Source: Goekera deserti
GTDB taxonomy: Bacteria > Actinomycetota > Actinomycetes > Mycobacteriales > Geodermatophilaceae
DNA: 64,000 nucleotides
Assembly: GCF_010685995.1 (NCBI RefSeq)
Contig: NZ_JAAGWK010000037.1
Location: forward strand, 1 to 64,000
Direction of reading: 5' to 3'
Position numbers and translations under genes: made by a program. Below are positions 34,073 to 42,249 of the stretch, in pieces; the stretch's first letter is position 1, and every line of letters starts with the position of its first letter. Below the pieces are notes generated by a model. That model was not told the DNA's origin and ran no database searches. It saw only the letters and a list, made by a program, of their open reading frames with translations.

Positions 34073-35167
34073 ATGACCTCCGCAGCGCCCACCGCCCCCG
34101 CCCGCCCCCGCCTCTGGACGCCGTCCCGCGTGCTCGTCACCCGCTCGGCCGCCGCGCTGCCGCACGGCCGCCGCATCCTGGAACGCCTCGAGTCCGCCGG
34201 GGTGCGCGACGTCGAGCTGCTGTCCGGCGACCGGCTGCCCAACCTGCGCGGGGACGGCGACCGGGCCGCGTTCATGGCCGCCAAGCAGACCCTCGCCGTC
34301 GTGGTGGGCGCGCCGTCGAAGCGGCGGCTGCAGCCGATCCCGCCGTCGGCGGACTGGCGCTTCGACCTGGCCGAGGGCTGCCCGGCGCACTGCCAGTACT
34401 GCTACCTCGCCGGGTCGCTGACCGGCCCGCCGATCACCCGCGTGTTCGCCGACCTGGACGACGTCCTGGCCTCGCTGGACGGCTACGTCGGCCGCGGCGG
34501 CGTCACCAGCGGCACCGTGGAGCGCGGCGGGGAGGGCACCACGTTCGAGGCGTCCTGCTACACCGACCCGCTGGCCATCGAGCACGTCACCGGCGGGCTG
34601 GCCCGGGCGATCACCCACGTCGGCACGCACGACTGGTCGGGCCCGGTGCAGCTGCGGGCCACCACCAAGTTCGACGACGTCGCCGGCCTGCTCGACCTGC
34701 CGCACCACGGCCGCACCCGGCTGCGCTTCTCGGTCAACGCCGCACTGGTCGCCCGCCGCTTCGAGGGCGCCACCGCGTCGGTGCCCGCCCGGCTGGCCGC
34801 CCTGGGCACGGTGGCCCGGGCCGGCTACCCGGTGGGCCTGACGATCGCCCCGATCATGCCGGTCGAGGACTGGCGGGCCGGCTACGGCGAGCTGCTGGAC
34901 GCCGTCGGCGCGGTGCTGCCCGACGGCGCCGACCTCACCGTCGAGTGCATCACCCACCGGTTCACCCCGAACAGCAAGGCGACGCTGACCGACTGGTACC
35001 CGCGCACCCGGCTGGAGATGGACGAGGACCTGCGCGTGCAGAAGCGCGGCAAGTTCGGCGCGGTCAAGCACGTGTACCCGAAGCCGGTGATGGGCGAGCT
35101 GCGCAGCTGGTTCGCCGGCGCGATCGCCGAGCGGCTGCCCGAGGCCCAGCTGCTGTACTGGACCTGA
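34073..35167 (+). CDS. Spore photoproduct lyase-like radical SAM protein
   Basis: 364 aa. The radical SAM motif CPAHCQYCYLAG places Cys at 103, 107 and 110. A further Cys at 162 lies in FEASCYTDPLAIEH, where SPL carries its hydrogen-donor Cys, and the C-terminal MDEDLRVQKRGKFGAVKHVYPK also fits the SPL family. SPL reverses UV-induced thymine photoproduct in endospore DNA. Actinobacteria of this type do not make endospores, so the true substrate may be a different DNA photolesion; that is inference. ATG at 34073 is preferred. The gene stands alone, divergent from the permease. Confidence 0.85.
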   Translation: MTSAAPTAPARPRLWTPSRVLVTRSAAALPHGRRILERLESAGVRDVELLSGDRLPNLRGDGDRAAFMAAKQTLAVVVGAPSKRRLQPIPPSADWRFDLAEGCPAHCQYCYLAGSLTGPPITRVFADLDDVLASLDGYVGRGGVTSGTVERGGEGTTFEASCYTDPLAIEHVTGGLARAITHVGTHDWSGPVQLRATTKFDDVAGLLDLPHHGRTRLRFSVNAALVARRFEGATASVPARLAALGTVARAGYPVGLTIAPIMPVEDWRAGYGELLDAVGAVLPDGADLTVECITHRFTPNSKATLTDWYPRTRLEMDEDLRVQKRGKFGAVKHVYPKPVMGELRSWFAGAIAERLPEAQLLYWT

Positions 35168-35249
35168 CCCCGGCACGGACGCTGACGGGCGGCCCACGAT
35201 CGGATGACGCACGATCGACCTGTCCGCCCCCAGCCCCGGAGGTACTCCC

Positions 35250-36191
35250 GTGCGTCGTCCCGCCACCGCCCTGCTCGCCACCGTCGCGTCGGTCGCCCTG
35301 ACGTCGGTGCTGCTCGCCACCCCCGCGTCGGCCGGCACCCGGCTGCCCGAGACCGTGCCGCTGCCCGCCGGCTTCCAGCCCGAGGGCATCACCTCCGGCC
35401 CCGGCACCACCTTCTACGTCGGCTCCCGCACCACCGGCGCGATCTACCGCGGCGACCTGCGCACCGGTGAGGGCGCGGTGCTGGTGCCCGGTGCCACCGG
35501 CGAGGCCGCCATCGGCACCGAGTACGACCCGGCCACCGGCCGGCTCTGGGTCGCCGGCGGGAACAGCGGCGAGATCACGGTCTACGACGCCGCCAGCGGC
35601 ACGCTGCTGGGCAGCTGGACGCCGGGCGGCACCGGCTTCCTCAACGACCTCACCGTCACCCCCGACGCCGTCTACGTCACCGACTCGAACGTCGCCCAGC
35701 TGATCGTGGTGCCGACCCCGGGCGGGGTGCTGCCGGATCAGGCACAGAAGCTGCCGCTGACCGGCGACATCGCCTTCACCCCGGGGGTGATCAACGCCAA
35801 CGGCATCGAGGACGCCCGGGGCGGGCAGGTGCTGCTGGTCGTGCAGAGCAACACCGGGCTGCTGTTCGCCGTCGACCCGGAGACGGGCGTCGCCACCACC
35901 GTCGACCTGGGCGGTGCCTCGCTGAGCAACGGCGACGGCCTGCTGCTGCAGGGCTCGACGCTGTACGCGGTGCGCAACCGGCTCAACGAGATCGTCCGGA
36001 TCCGACTGCACCTGGCGCCCGGCGCACCCTCGGGCCAGGTGGTCGACACGCTCACCGACCCGGACTTCGACGTCCCGACGACGGTCACCCAGGCCGCCGG
36101 CCGGCTGTTCGCGGTCAACGCCCGCTTCGGCGTCGCCTCGCCGGAGGCGGCGTCCTACGACGTCGTCCTGGTGGACCGCTCGCGCGACTGA
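35250..36191 (+). CDS. Secreted beta-propeller (SMP-30/NHL-like) protein
   Basis: 313 aa. A clear Sec signal peptide ends near TPASAG (about residue 29), with no lipobox. The mature part repeats a blade pattern: GFQPEGITSGPGTTFYVGSRTTGAIYRGDL, TEYDPATGRLWVAGGNSGEITVYDA, FLNDLTVTPDAVYVTDSN, SNGDGLLLQGSTLYAVRN. This is typical of six- or seven-bladed SMP-30/gluconolactonase-like propellers. Catalytic metal ligands cannot be assigned by eye, so it may only bind a ligand. GTG start after CGGAGG. Exported to the cell surface or medium; substrate unknown. Confidence 0.82.
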   Translation: MRRPATALLATVASVALTSVLLATPASAGTRLPETVPLPAGFQPEGITSGPGTTFYVGSRTTGAIYRGDLRTGEGAVLVPGATGEAAIGTEYDPATGRLWVAGGNSGEITVYDAASGTLLGSWTPGGTGFLNDLTVTPDAVYVTDSNVAQLIVVPTPGGVLPDQAQKLPLTGDIAFTPGVINANGIEDARGGQVLLVVQSNTGLLFAVDPETGVATTVDLGGASLSNGDGLLLQGSTLYAVRNRLNEIVRIRLHLAPGAPSGQVVDTLTDPDFDVPTTVTQAAGRLFAVNARFGVASPEAASYDVVLVDRSRD

Positions 36192-36226
36192 GCCGCCGCG
36201 GCGCCCGGCGGTGCGATGATCCGGGC

Positions 36227-36781
36227 GTGCCCGAGTCCCGACCGCCGCTGACGCCCGCGCTGTCCGGGGCGGAGTTGCGCCGTTGGTACTGGCTGCGTGC
36301 GGAGCTCGCCCCCCTCGCCCGCACCCTCGGCGTCCCGGGCGGCGGGGGCAAGCAGGAGCTGACCGACCGGCTGGCCGCCGCGCTCGACGGCCGGCCGGTC
36401 GCCCCGGCGCCCCGGCGGGGGGTCGGCGCGGCCCGGCTGCCCGAGCCGCTCACCGAGGCGACCGTGCTGCCGGCCGGCCAGCGGTGCACGCAGCAGCTGC
36501 GGGCGTGGTTCACCGCCCAGGTCGGGCCCGCGTTCCGCTTCGACGGGCCGATGCGGGAGTTCGTCGCCGGCGGCGCCGGGCGCACGCTCGGCGACGCGCT
36601 CGAGCACTGGCACACCACCCGGGCCCGGCCCCGCGGCGAGATCGGCGAGCAGTTCGAGCTGAACCGGTTCGTCCGCGCCTGGCACCTGCAGCACCCGGAC
36701 GGCGCCCGGGCCGACGCGCTCGCCGCCTGGCGGGCCCATCGCGCCCTGCCCGTGGACGCCCGCGAGGCGAGCGCCCCCTAG
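36227..36781 (+). CDS. SAP-like / DUF6434-like protein
   Basis: 184 aa, soluble. The N-terminal 55 residues resemble a SAP helix-turn-helix DNA-binding fold (LSGAELRRWYWLRAELAPLARTLGVPGGGGKQELTDRLAAAL). The rest (FRFDGPMREFVAGGAGRTLGDALEHWHTT, EIGEQFELNRFVRAWHLQHPD) recalls DUF6434. Function unknown; a nucleic-acid-binding role is suggested only by the SAP-like part. GATGAT lies 8 nt before the GTG. The TAG stop shares bases with the -10-like TAGGCT of yaaA, which starts 11 nt later. Confidence 0.72.
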   Translation: MPESRPPLTPALSGAELRRWYWLRAELAPLARTLGVPGGGGKQELTDRLAAALDGRPVAPAPRRGVGAARLPEPLTEATVLPAGQRCTQQLRAWFTAQVGPAFRFDGPMREFVAGGAGRTLGDALEHWHTTRARPRGEIGEQFELNRFVRAWHLQHPDGARADALAAWRAHRALPVDAREASAP

Positions 36782-36784
36782 GCT
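36779..36784 (+). promoter_or_regulatory. -10-like hexamer of yaaA, overlapping the upstream stop codon
   Basis: TAGGCT ends 8 nt before the GTG start at 36793; its first three bases are the stop codon of the preceding gene. No Shine-Dalgarno. Leaderless start inferred. Confidence 0.45.
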
Positions 36785-36792
36785 GGCTCGTC

Positions 36793-37551
36793 GTGCTCGT
36801 GCTGCTGCCCCCGTCGGAGACCAAACACCCCGGCGGCGACGGCGCCCCGCTCGACCTGCCCGGTCTCAGCTCCCCGGAGCTGAACCCGGTGCGCGAGCGG
36901 CTCGTGGCCGCGGTGGAGGCCCTGGCCGCCGACGTGCCGGCGTCCCGGGCGGCGCTGGGTCTCGGCCGCACCCAGGACGACGAGATCGCCCGCAACGCCG
37001 CCGTCCGCAGCGCGCCCACGCTGCCGGCGCTGGACCGTTACACCGGCGTGCTCTACGACGCCCTCGACGTCCGGTCGTTCACCCGGGGCCAGCGCCGGCG
37101 GGCCGACGCCCGGCTGGCGGTGGGCTCGGCGCTGTTCGGCCTGCTGCGCGGGGGTGACCGGGTACCGGCCTACCGGCTGTCCGCCGGCTCCCAGCTGCCC
37201 GGGCTGCCCACGCTGCGGGCACTGTGGAAGCCAGTGCTGACCCCGGTGCTGGCCGGCGCGGGCGAGCTGGTGGTGGACCTGCGCTCCGGCGGCTACGCGG
37301 ACCTGGCGCCGGTGCCGGGCGCGGTGACCGTGCAGGTGCTCAGCGAGCGCCCGGACGGCACCCGCTCGGTGGTCAGCCACTTCAACAAGGCGCACAAGGG
37401 CCGGATCGCCCGACTGCTCGCGCTCACCACCGCCGAGCCGGACTCCGTCGTGCGGCTGCGGGCGCTGCTGCGCCGGGCCGGGTTGCACGTGGAACACCAC
37501 GCGCCCGAGGAGCTCACCCTGGTGGTGCCTGCCGACGCCGTCGTGCGCTGA
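36793..37551 (+). CDS. yaaA: Peroxide-stress protein YaaA family (DUF328)
   Basis: 252 aa. YaaA in E. coli lowers free iron during peroxide stress and binds DNA. Family motifs: LLPPSETKHPGG at the N-terminus, DRYTGVLYDALD, VGSALFGLLRGGDRVPAYRLSAGSQLPG, WKPVLTPVL, VDLRSGGYADLAP, and VVSHFNKAHKGRIAR near the C-terminus. The length is normal. The GTG with an adjacent -10-like sequence suggests a leaderless mRNA. It is convergent to the alcohol dehydrogenase, with a hairpin between. Confidence 0.9.
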   Translation: MLVLLPPSETKHPGGDGAPLDLPGLSSPELNPVRERLVAAVEALAADVPASRAALGLGRTQDDEIARNAAVRSAPTLPALDRYTGVLYDALDVRSFTRGQRRRADARLAVGSALFGLLRGGDRVPAYRLSAGSQLPGLPTLRALWKPVLTPVLAGAGELVVDLRSGGYADLAPVPGAVTVQVLSERPDGTRSVVSHFNKAHKGRIARLLALTTAEPDSVVRLRALLRRAGLHVEHHAPEELTLVVPADAVVR

Positions 37552-37666
37552 TCCGGCCACGACGTCCGTGCGCGCGGTGCCCCGGCAGCATGCGCCCCGG
37601 CGCTGGCGGGGCCGGAGCACCGGTGCTCGAACCGTGGCGCACGAGGGCTCGCGCGGTGTCGCGCGT

Positions 37667-37696
37667 GCTCCTGCGGTGCTGCACCACCGCAGGAGC
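37667..37696. terminator. Convergent hairpin terminator
   Basis: GCTCCTGCGGTG (37667-37678) and CACCGCAGGAGC (37685-37696) form a 12-bp perfect stem with loop CTGCAC. CACCGCAGGAGC occurs again at 37705-37716, so alternative pairing is possible. Located between yaaA and the dehydrogenase, convergently arranged. Confidence 0.75.
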
Positions 37697-37732
37697 GGCA
37701 GGGACACCGCAGGAGCAGCGGCAGGGACCGGG

Positions 37733-38773
37733 TCAGACGGTGCTGGCGTCGATGACGAAGCGGTAGCGCACGTCGGAGGCCACGATCCGCTCGTAGGCCT
37801 CGTCGATCTGGTCGGCGGAGATGACCTCGATCTCGGCGCCCAGGCCGTGCTCGGCGCAGAAGTCCAGCATCTCCTGGGTCTCCCGGATGCCACCGATCTT
37901 CGAGCCGGCCAGGCTGCGCCGGTTCTGGATCAGCGAGAAGGCGGCCTCGGTCATCGGCTGCTCGGGGGCGCCGACCTCGACGAGGGTGCCGTTGACCCGG
38001 AGCATGCCGAGGTAGGCGTCCAGGTCGAGGGTCGCCGACACGGTGTTGACGATCAGGTCGAAGCGCCCGCGCAGCTGCTGGAAGGTCTCCGGGTCGCTGG
38101 TGGCGAAGAAGTGGTCGGCGCCCAGGCGCAGGCCGTCCTCCTGCTTCTTGAGGCTCTGCGACAGCACGGTCACCTCGGCGCCGAGCGCGTGCGCGATCTT
38201 GACGCCCATGTGGCCGAGGCCGCCGAGGCCCACGACGGCGACCTTGGTGCCGGGGCCGGCGCCCCAGTGCTTCAGCGGGCTGTACAGGGTGATGCCGGCG
38301 CACAGCAGCGGGGCGGCGACGTCCAGGCCGATGCCCTCGGGGATGCCGAGCACGTAGTCCTGGGCGACGACGATCTGCTGGGAGTAGCCGCCGTCGGTGG
38401 GCTTGCCGTCCTGCACGCCGCCGTAGGTGCCGGTCTCGCCCTGGAGGCAGTACTGCTCCTCACCGGCCAGGCAGTTCTCGCACTCGCGGCAGGAGTCCAC
38501 GAAGCAGCCGACGCCGACCCGGTCGCCGACGGCGTACTTCGTCACCGCGCTGCCGACCTCGGCGACGGTGCCGGCGATCTCGTGGCCGGGCACCAGCGGG
38601 TAGTTCGTGGCACCCCACTCACCGCGCGCGGTGTGGATGTCGGAGTGGCAGATGCCGGCGTAGGCGATGTCGATCCGCACGTCCTCCGGGCGCAGGTCGC
38701 GGCGCTCGATCGTGGTGCGCTGGAAGGGCACGCGGGGGCCGGCGGTGGAGCGGGCGTTCACGGTGGTGGGCAC
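37733..38773 (-). CDS. Zinc-dependent NAD(P) alcohol dehydrogenase (cinnamyl/YahK type)
   Basis: 346 aa medium-chain dehydrogenase. Catalytic zinc ligands: CHSD, GHE and the later AAPLLCAG. Structural zinc cluster CRECENC plus a fourth Cys in EEQYC. Nucleotide site [19 protein letters not shown]. The overall pattern ([29 protein letters not shown]) fits the YahK/AdhA cinnamyl-type NADP aldehyde reductases. GTG at 38773 follows GAGGAG at 9-nt spacing. It probably reduces aldehydes; the physiological substrate is unknown. Confidence 0.93.
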   Translation of the reverse strand: MPTTVNARSTAGPRVPFQRTTIERRDLRPEDVRIDIAYAGICHSDIHTARGEWGATNYPLVPGHEIAGTVAEVGSAVTKYAVGDRVGVGCFVDSCRECENCLAGEEQYCLQGETGTYGGVQDGKPTDGGYSQQIVVAQDYVLGIPEGIGLDVAAPLLCAGITLYSPLKHWGAGPGTKVAVVGLGGLGHMGVKIAHALGAEVTVLSQSLKKQEDGLRLGADHFFATSDPETFQQLRGRFDLIVNTVSATLDLDAYLGMLRVNGTLVEVGAPEQPMTEAAFSLIQNRRSLAGSKIGGIRETQEMLDFCAEHGLGAEIEVISADQIDEAYERIVASDVRYRFVIDASTV

Positions 38774-38903
38774 GGTGCTGGGCTCCTCGGATCGGGTGCG
38801 GGGCCGGCGCGGTCCACAGGACGCACACGCCGTCCCCTCCTGGCTACCCCGGTCACGTCCACATTGCTCGCCGCGCATGTGGCGACCTGCGTCACGCCGT
38901 CCC

Positions 38904-39404
38904 TCAGGGGGCGAGCGGCTTCTCGAACCAGCGGACGTCGTGGAAGCGACCGAACTTGAAGCCCACCTCACCCAGCGTGCCGACGACCGCGAACCCGAAC
39001 CGCCGGTGCAGCGCCTCGGATGCCGGGTTGGGCAGCGCCACGGCGGCGTAGGCCCGGTGCAGGCCCTGATCGGCCAGCGCGTCGAACAGGCCTGCGTAGA
39101 GCGCCGAGCCCAGCCCCTGCCCGACGGCGCCCGCCCGCAGGTAGACGCTGGTCTCCACCGAGGTGTCGTAGGCGGCGCGCGGGCGGAACCGGCTGCTGGC
39201 CGCGAACCCCTGCACCCGCCCGTCGACCTCGGCCACCACGACGCGGTGCGGGCCGCCGGCGTGCCCTGCGAGCCATTCGCGGCGGGCGGCCTCGTCGGGT
39301 GGGTCGACGTCGAAGGTGGCGGTGCCGGTCAGCACGTGGTGCGCGTACACCTCGGTGAGGGCGGGGACGTCGTCGGCGGTGGCGGGTCGCACGGTGGTGG
39401 GCAC
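38904..39404 (-). CDS. GNAT N-acetyltransferase, phosphinothricin-acetyltransferase-like
   Basis: 166 aa, a full GNAT domain. [33 protein letters not shown] at the N-terminus and the acetyl-CoA loop ([15 protein letters not shown]) are characteristic. [46 protein letters not shown] matches the Pat/YncA branch, which acetylates phosphinothricin or methionine analogues. GTG start at 39404; upstream residues in the long open frame are not GNAT. It is divergent from the amidase (51-bp gap). Confidence 0.9.
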   Translation of the reverse strand: MPTTVRPATADDVPALTEVYAHHVLTGTATFDVDPPDEAARREWLAGHAGGPHRVVVAEVDGRVQGFAASSRFRPRAAYDTSVETSVYLRAGAVGQGLGSALYAGLFDALADQGLHRAYAAVALPNPASEALHRRFGFAVVGTLGEVGFKFGRFHDVRWFEKPLAP

Positions 39405-39442
39405 GCTGCATCCTGACCCGGGCCGCCCGCGCGGTGCTGCAC

Positions 39443-39448
39443 TAGCGT
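39443..39448 (+). promoter_or_regulatory. -10-like hexamer of the amidase gene
   Basis: TAGCGT ends 7 nt before the GTG at 39456, within the 51-bp divergent spacer; no Shine-Dalgarno sequence. Leaderless start inferred. Confidence 0.45.
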
Positions 39449-39455
39449 CCGCGGG

Positions 39456-40880
39456 GTGAGCGACGAGGACCTCTGCACCCGCCCGGCCACCGAGCTGGCG
39501 GCGATGGTGCGCGCCCGGGAGGTGAGCGCCCGCGAGCTGCTGGAGGCGCACCTGGCCCGGATCGAGCGGCTCGACCCGCTGGTCAACGCGATCGTCACGC
39601 TCGACTCGGAGGGCGCCCGCGCGGCCGCGGACGCCGCCGACGCGCAGCTGGCCTCCGGCGCCCCGCTGGGTCCGCTGCACGGGCTGCCGGTGGCCCACAA
39701 GGACACCCACCAGACCGGGGGCATGCGCACCACCTGGGGCTCGCCGCTGCACCGGGACACGGTGCCGGCCCGCGACGAGCTGGTGGTCGCCCGGTTGCGG
39801 GCCGCCGGTGCGGTCCGGGTCGGCAAGACCAACGTGCCGGAGTTCGCGGCCGGGTCGCACACCTTCAACACGCTCTTCGGGGCCACCCACAACCCGTACC
39901 GGCACGGCTTCTCCGCCGGCGGCTCGTCGGGTGGCGCGGCCGCGGCGCTGGCCGCCGGGCTGGTCCCGGTCGCCGAGGGCAGCGACATGGGCGGCTCGCT
40001 GCGCAACCCGGCGGCGTTCTGCAACGTGGTCGGCCTGCGGCCCACGCCGGGTCGGGTGCCCAGCCACCCGACGGCGACGGCCTGGTCGCAGCTGTCGGTG
40101 CAGGGCCCGATGGGCCGCACGGTCGCCGACGTCGCCCTGGGCCTGTCGGTGCTGGCCGGGCCGGACCCGCGGGTGCCGATCTCGCTGGCGGCGGAGCCGG
40201 GGCTGGCCGCGCCGCTGCCCACGGAGCTGACCGGGCTGCGGGTCGCCTGGGCGCCCACGCTGGGCGGCCGGGTCCCGGTCGACCCGGCCGTGCTCAGCAC
40301 GTTGGAGGCGTCGCTGGGCGTGTTCGGCGAGCTGGGCGCCACGGTGGAGGAGGACTGCCCCGACCTGACCGGCGCCGACGAGGTGTTCGGGACCCTCCGG
40401 GCCTGGCTGTTCGACGCGAGCTTCGGTGACCTGGTGCGCCGGCACCCGGACCAGGTGAAACAGACGATCCGCTGGAACGCCGCGGTCGGGGCAGCGCTCA
40501 CCGGCGCCGACCTGGCCCGGGCCGAGGTCGCGCACACCCGGTTGTACGAGCGGGTGGTCGCGTTCTTCGACCGCTACGACGTGCTGCTGGCGCCCACCAC
40601 GCAGGTGCTGCCGTTCCCGGTGGAGACGGAGTACCCCACCGAGGTGGACGGGGTGGAGCTGGCCGACTACGTCGCCTGGATGCGCTCGTGCACGTTGGTC
40701 TCGGCCACCGGCTGCCCGGCGCTGTCGGTGCCCGGGGGCTTCTCGCCGGACGGTCTGCCGGTGGGGCTGCAGGTCGTCGGCGCCCCGCGCGCGGACCGCC
40801 GGGTGCTGGAGGTGGGGCACGCCTTCGAGCAGGCCACCGGCTTCGGCTTGCGTCGCCCGGCGTTCTCGACCGCTGTCTAG
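39456..40880 (+). CDS. Amidase signature family enzyme
   Basis: 474 aa. Hydrolyses an amide through the Ser-cisSer-Lys triad. The catalytic Lys lies in HGLPVAHKDTHQTGG, the cis-Ser and nucleophile in SAGGSSGGAAAALAAG and EGSDMGGSLRNPAAF. C-terminal YVAWMRSCTLVSATGCPALSVPGGFSPDGLPVGLQVVGAP is standard. Relatives include GatA, but there is no gatB/gatC here, so a stand-alone catabolic amidase is likely. GTG start at 39456. Confidence 0.93.
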   Translation: MSDEDLCTRPATELAAMVRAREVSARELLEAHLARIERLDPLVNAIVTLDSEGARAAADAADAQLASGAPLGPLHGLPVAHKDTHQTGGMRTTWGSPLHRDTVPARDELVVARLRAAGAVRVGKTNVPEFAAGSHTFNTLFGATHNPYRHGFSAGGSSGGAAAALAAGLVPVAEGSDMGGSLRNPAAFCNVVGLRPTPGRVPSHPTATAWSQLSVQGPMGRTVADVALGLSVLAGPDPRVPISLAAEPGLAAPLPTELTGLRVAWAPTLGGRVPVDPAVLSTLEASLGVFGELGATVEEDCPDLTGADEVFGTLRAWLFDASFGDLVRRHPDQVKQTIRWNAAVGAALTGADLARAEVAHTRLYERVVAFFDRYDVLLAPTTQVLPFPVETEYPTEVDGVELADYVAWMRSCTLVSATGCPALSVPGGFSPDGLPVGLQVVGAPRADRRVLEVGHAFEQATGFGLRRPAFSTAV

Positions 40881-40995
40881 GCTTCTCTAGCGCATGGGTG
40901 AGACGGAGACAGAGACTGGTCGGCTCTTCTCCGCTCGTCAGCACCCGACCTCGGACCGCCACCCGCTCAGCCGACGCTTGCGTCACTCCTGACGC

Positions 40996-41050
40996 CCGGT
41001 GATCAGGGCCCGGTGATCAGGGTCCGGTGATCAGGGCCCGGTGACGGGCT
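40996..41050. repeat. 14-bp tandem repeat CCGGTGATCAGGGC
   Basis: Units begin at 40996, 41010 and 41024, each CCGGTGATCAGGG plus C or T; a degenerate fourth at 41038 reads CCGGTGACGGG. Each unit contains the palindrome TGATCA. Confidence 0.92.
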
Positions 41051-41094
41051 GACCTGTCCCCGCGCCACCGCCCCGACCAGGACCTGGAGCACAG

Positions 41095-41129
41095 TTGTGC
41101 TCTGCTCGCTGTACGCGAGCAGAGCACAA
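41095..41129. repeat. 15-bp perfect inverted repeat with TGTAC loop
   Basis: TTGTGCTCTGCTCGC (41095-41109) pairs perfectly with 41115-41129 around the 5-nt loop TGTAC. The same TGTAC sits at the centre of the CTGTACAG repeats elsewhere in the window. Possible terminator or interspersed palindrome. Confidence 0.85.
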
Positions 41130-41345
41130 GCCTCCGCAGAAGGGTGTCCGGTCGGCGGAGAGGGCCGGTTCGTCCACATGTGCCGACGGGCGGCCGCTTC
41201 GTCCACGAGTGTCGGCACGGTCGAGGCGGGGCGCACCGGCGCCCGCGCGGGTGTGCCGGCCGCGCCACGGTGCGCGGCGGCGCGCTGGGAGAGCTGCAGA
41301 ACACCGCACGATGCCGGCTCGCAGTCCCACCCCAGGACAGCACGG

Positions 41346-41375
41346 GACCCCGGTCACCTGACGGTGACCGGGGTC
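41346..41375 (-). terminator. Terminator of the membrane protein gene at 41392
   Basis: GACCCCGGTCACC pairs perfectly with GGTGACCGGGGTC around TGAC, 16 nt beyond the stop codon on the minus strand. No U-tract, as is common in high-GC actinobacteria. Confidence 0.75.
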
Positions 41376-41391
41376 GCGGGGGAGTGCGGGG

Positions 41392-42051
41392 TCAGGCGGT
41401 GAAGCCTGCGCGGTCCACCTTGCGGTGGTAGCGCTCGCCGAGTTTGCCACCCAGGATCGCGCCGATCAGCGTGACGATCAGCGTGGCCACCAGGGCGACG
41501 ATGCCCGCGGTGGTCATCGTGCTGCCGCTGAAGGGCAGGCTGGGCAGGTTGAGCTGGGAGAGCACGTCGTACTGCGAGCCGGCCACGGCGACCAGGACGC
41601 CCAGGGCGATGGTCACGAGCAGACCGATCACCCAGACCGCGATGCCCTGCTTCATGCCGTCGAAGCGGGCCATGCGGCCGGCGACGTAGCCACCGGCGAG
41701 GTAGGCCAGGAACAGCACGACCAGCAGTGCGATGCCGCCGGCGATGCCGATGGTGTCCGCGGCACCCCCGGTGGCGGCGTCGGCCGCGGCGTCGGTGCTG
41801 ACGCCCTGGCTCAGGCCGAAGGCGACCCCGGCCGCGGAGAGCAACGCGAGCAGGATGACGGCCAGGCCGTTGGCCGACAGCCAGCCGAAGAAGGCGGCTC
41901 CCCACTTGATGCCACCGAAGCGGGCGTGCTGGGCGTCGACGGCGTCGCGCGCCGCTCCCTTGGTCGGGTGCGCACCGGCATTGCCGGCGACGTTGTCGCT
42001 GAAGCTGGTGGCGCGCTGGGCGGCACCGGTGGTGTGGTCGGGCTGGTTCAT
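41392..42051 (-). CDS. Multi-helix membrane protein, YrzE/TIGR04086-like
   Basis: 219 aa. After a polar N-terminus (about 1-45) there are about five hydrophobic helices: SANGLAVILLALLSAAGVAFGL, GIAGGIALLVVLFLAYLAGGYVAGRMARFDGMKQG, IAVWVIGLLVTIALGVLVAVAG and TAGIVALVATLIVTLIGAILGG. The GG-x-AGRMAR-FDG-x-x-x-G segment resembles the TIGR04086/YrzE group; the match is by eye. AGGAGC precedes the ATG at 42051 (5-6 nt). The HARFGGIKWG segment near the N-terminus is seen in stress-associated actinobacterial proteins. Function unknown. The PRC-barrel/YsnF gene lies 198 bp upstream on the same strand, with a hairpin between. Confidence 0.75.
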   Translation of the reverse strand: MNQPDHTTGAAQRATSFSDNVAGNAGAHPTKGAARDAVDAQHARFGGIKWGAAFFGWLSANGLAVILLALLSAAGVAFGLSQGVSTDAAADAATGGAADTIGIAGGIALLVVLFLAYLAGGYVAGRMARFDGMKQGIAVWVIGLLVTIALGVLVAVAGSQYDVLSQLNLPSLPFSGSTMTTAGIVALVATLIVTLIGAILGGKLGERYHRKVDRAGFTA

Positions 42052-42197
42052 CGGGTGCTCCTGGAGGTCGGTGCGGGTGGGTCCGGGCGCCACTGCGGTG
42101 GTCCGGCGGCGGTCCCGGAGGCGCCTGCACAGCGCTGCCGGTGCGGCAGCGGAGGAGGGCGGGGACCCTGTGGGGGTTGCTGGAACTGGCCGGACTG

Positions 42198-42236
42198 CCG
42201 GGCCCGCTGCTGGCGCTGTGCCGTCAGCGGGCCCGG
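42198..42236 (-). terminator. Terminator after the PRC-barrel/YsnF gene
   Basis: CCGGGCCCGCTG (42198-42209) and CAGCGGGCCCGG (42225-42236) form a perfect 12-bp stem with a 15-nt loop, starting 13 nt beyond the stop on the minus strand. Confidence 0.75.
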
Positions 42237-42249
42237 GAGGCGGGGTGGG

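Larger units (their letters stand above)
40881..41391. other. Repeat-rich non-coding region
   Basis: 511 bp between the amidase stop and the membrane protein stop (both ends 3'). Contents in order: 14-bp tandem repeats (40996-41050), a 15-bp-stem hairpin (41095-41129), a pair of imperfect direct repeats starting TTCGTCCAC (41169-41187 and 41198-41216), and a 13-bp-stem terminator (41346-41375). Short open frames across it have no protein-like composition. No tRNA fold was seen. Confidence 0.7.

Noticed and set aside
37610-37660. A tRNA-like GGTGCTCGAACC segment
   Set aside because: It resembles a T-arm only. No acceptor stem, D-arm or anticodon arm could be folded around it.
39456-40880. GatA subunit of the glutamyl-tRNA amidotransferase
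   Set aside because: The amidase signature is shared, but no gatB or gatC gene is adjacent and the sequence context is that of a single stand-alone gene.
40996-41050. Possible CRISPR array
   Set aside because: Repeats are 14 bp and contiguous with no unique spacers, and no cas gene is present.
41003-41450. Several short open frames in the repeat-rich intergenic region
   Set aside because: They have Arg/Pro-rich composition, lack ribosome sites, overlap one another in all frames and span inverted repeats.
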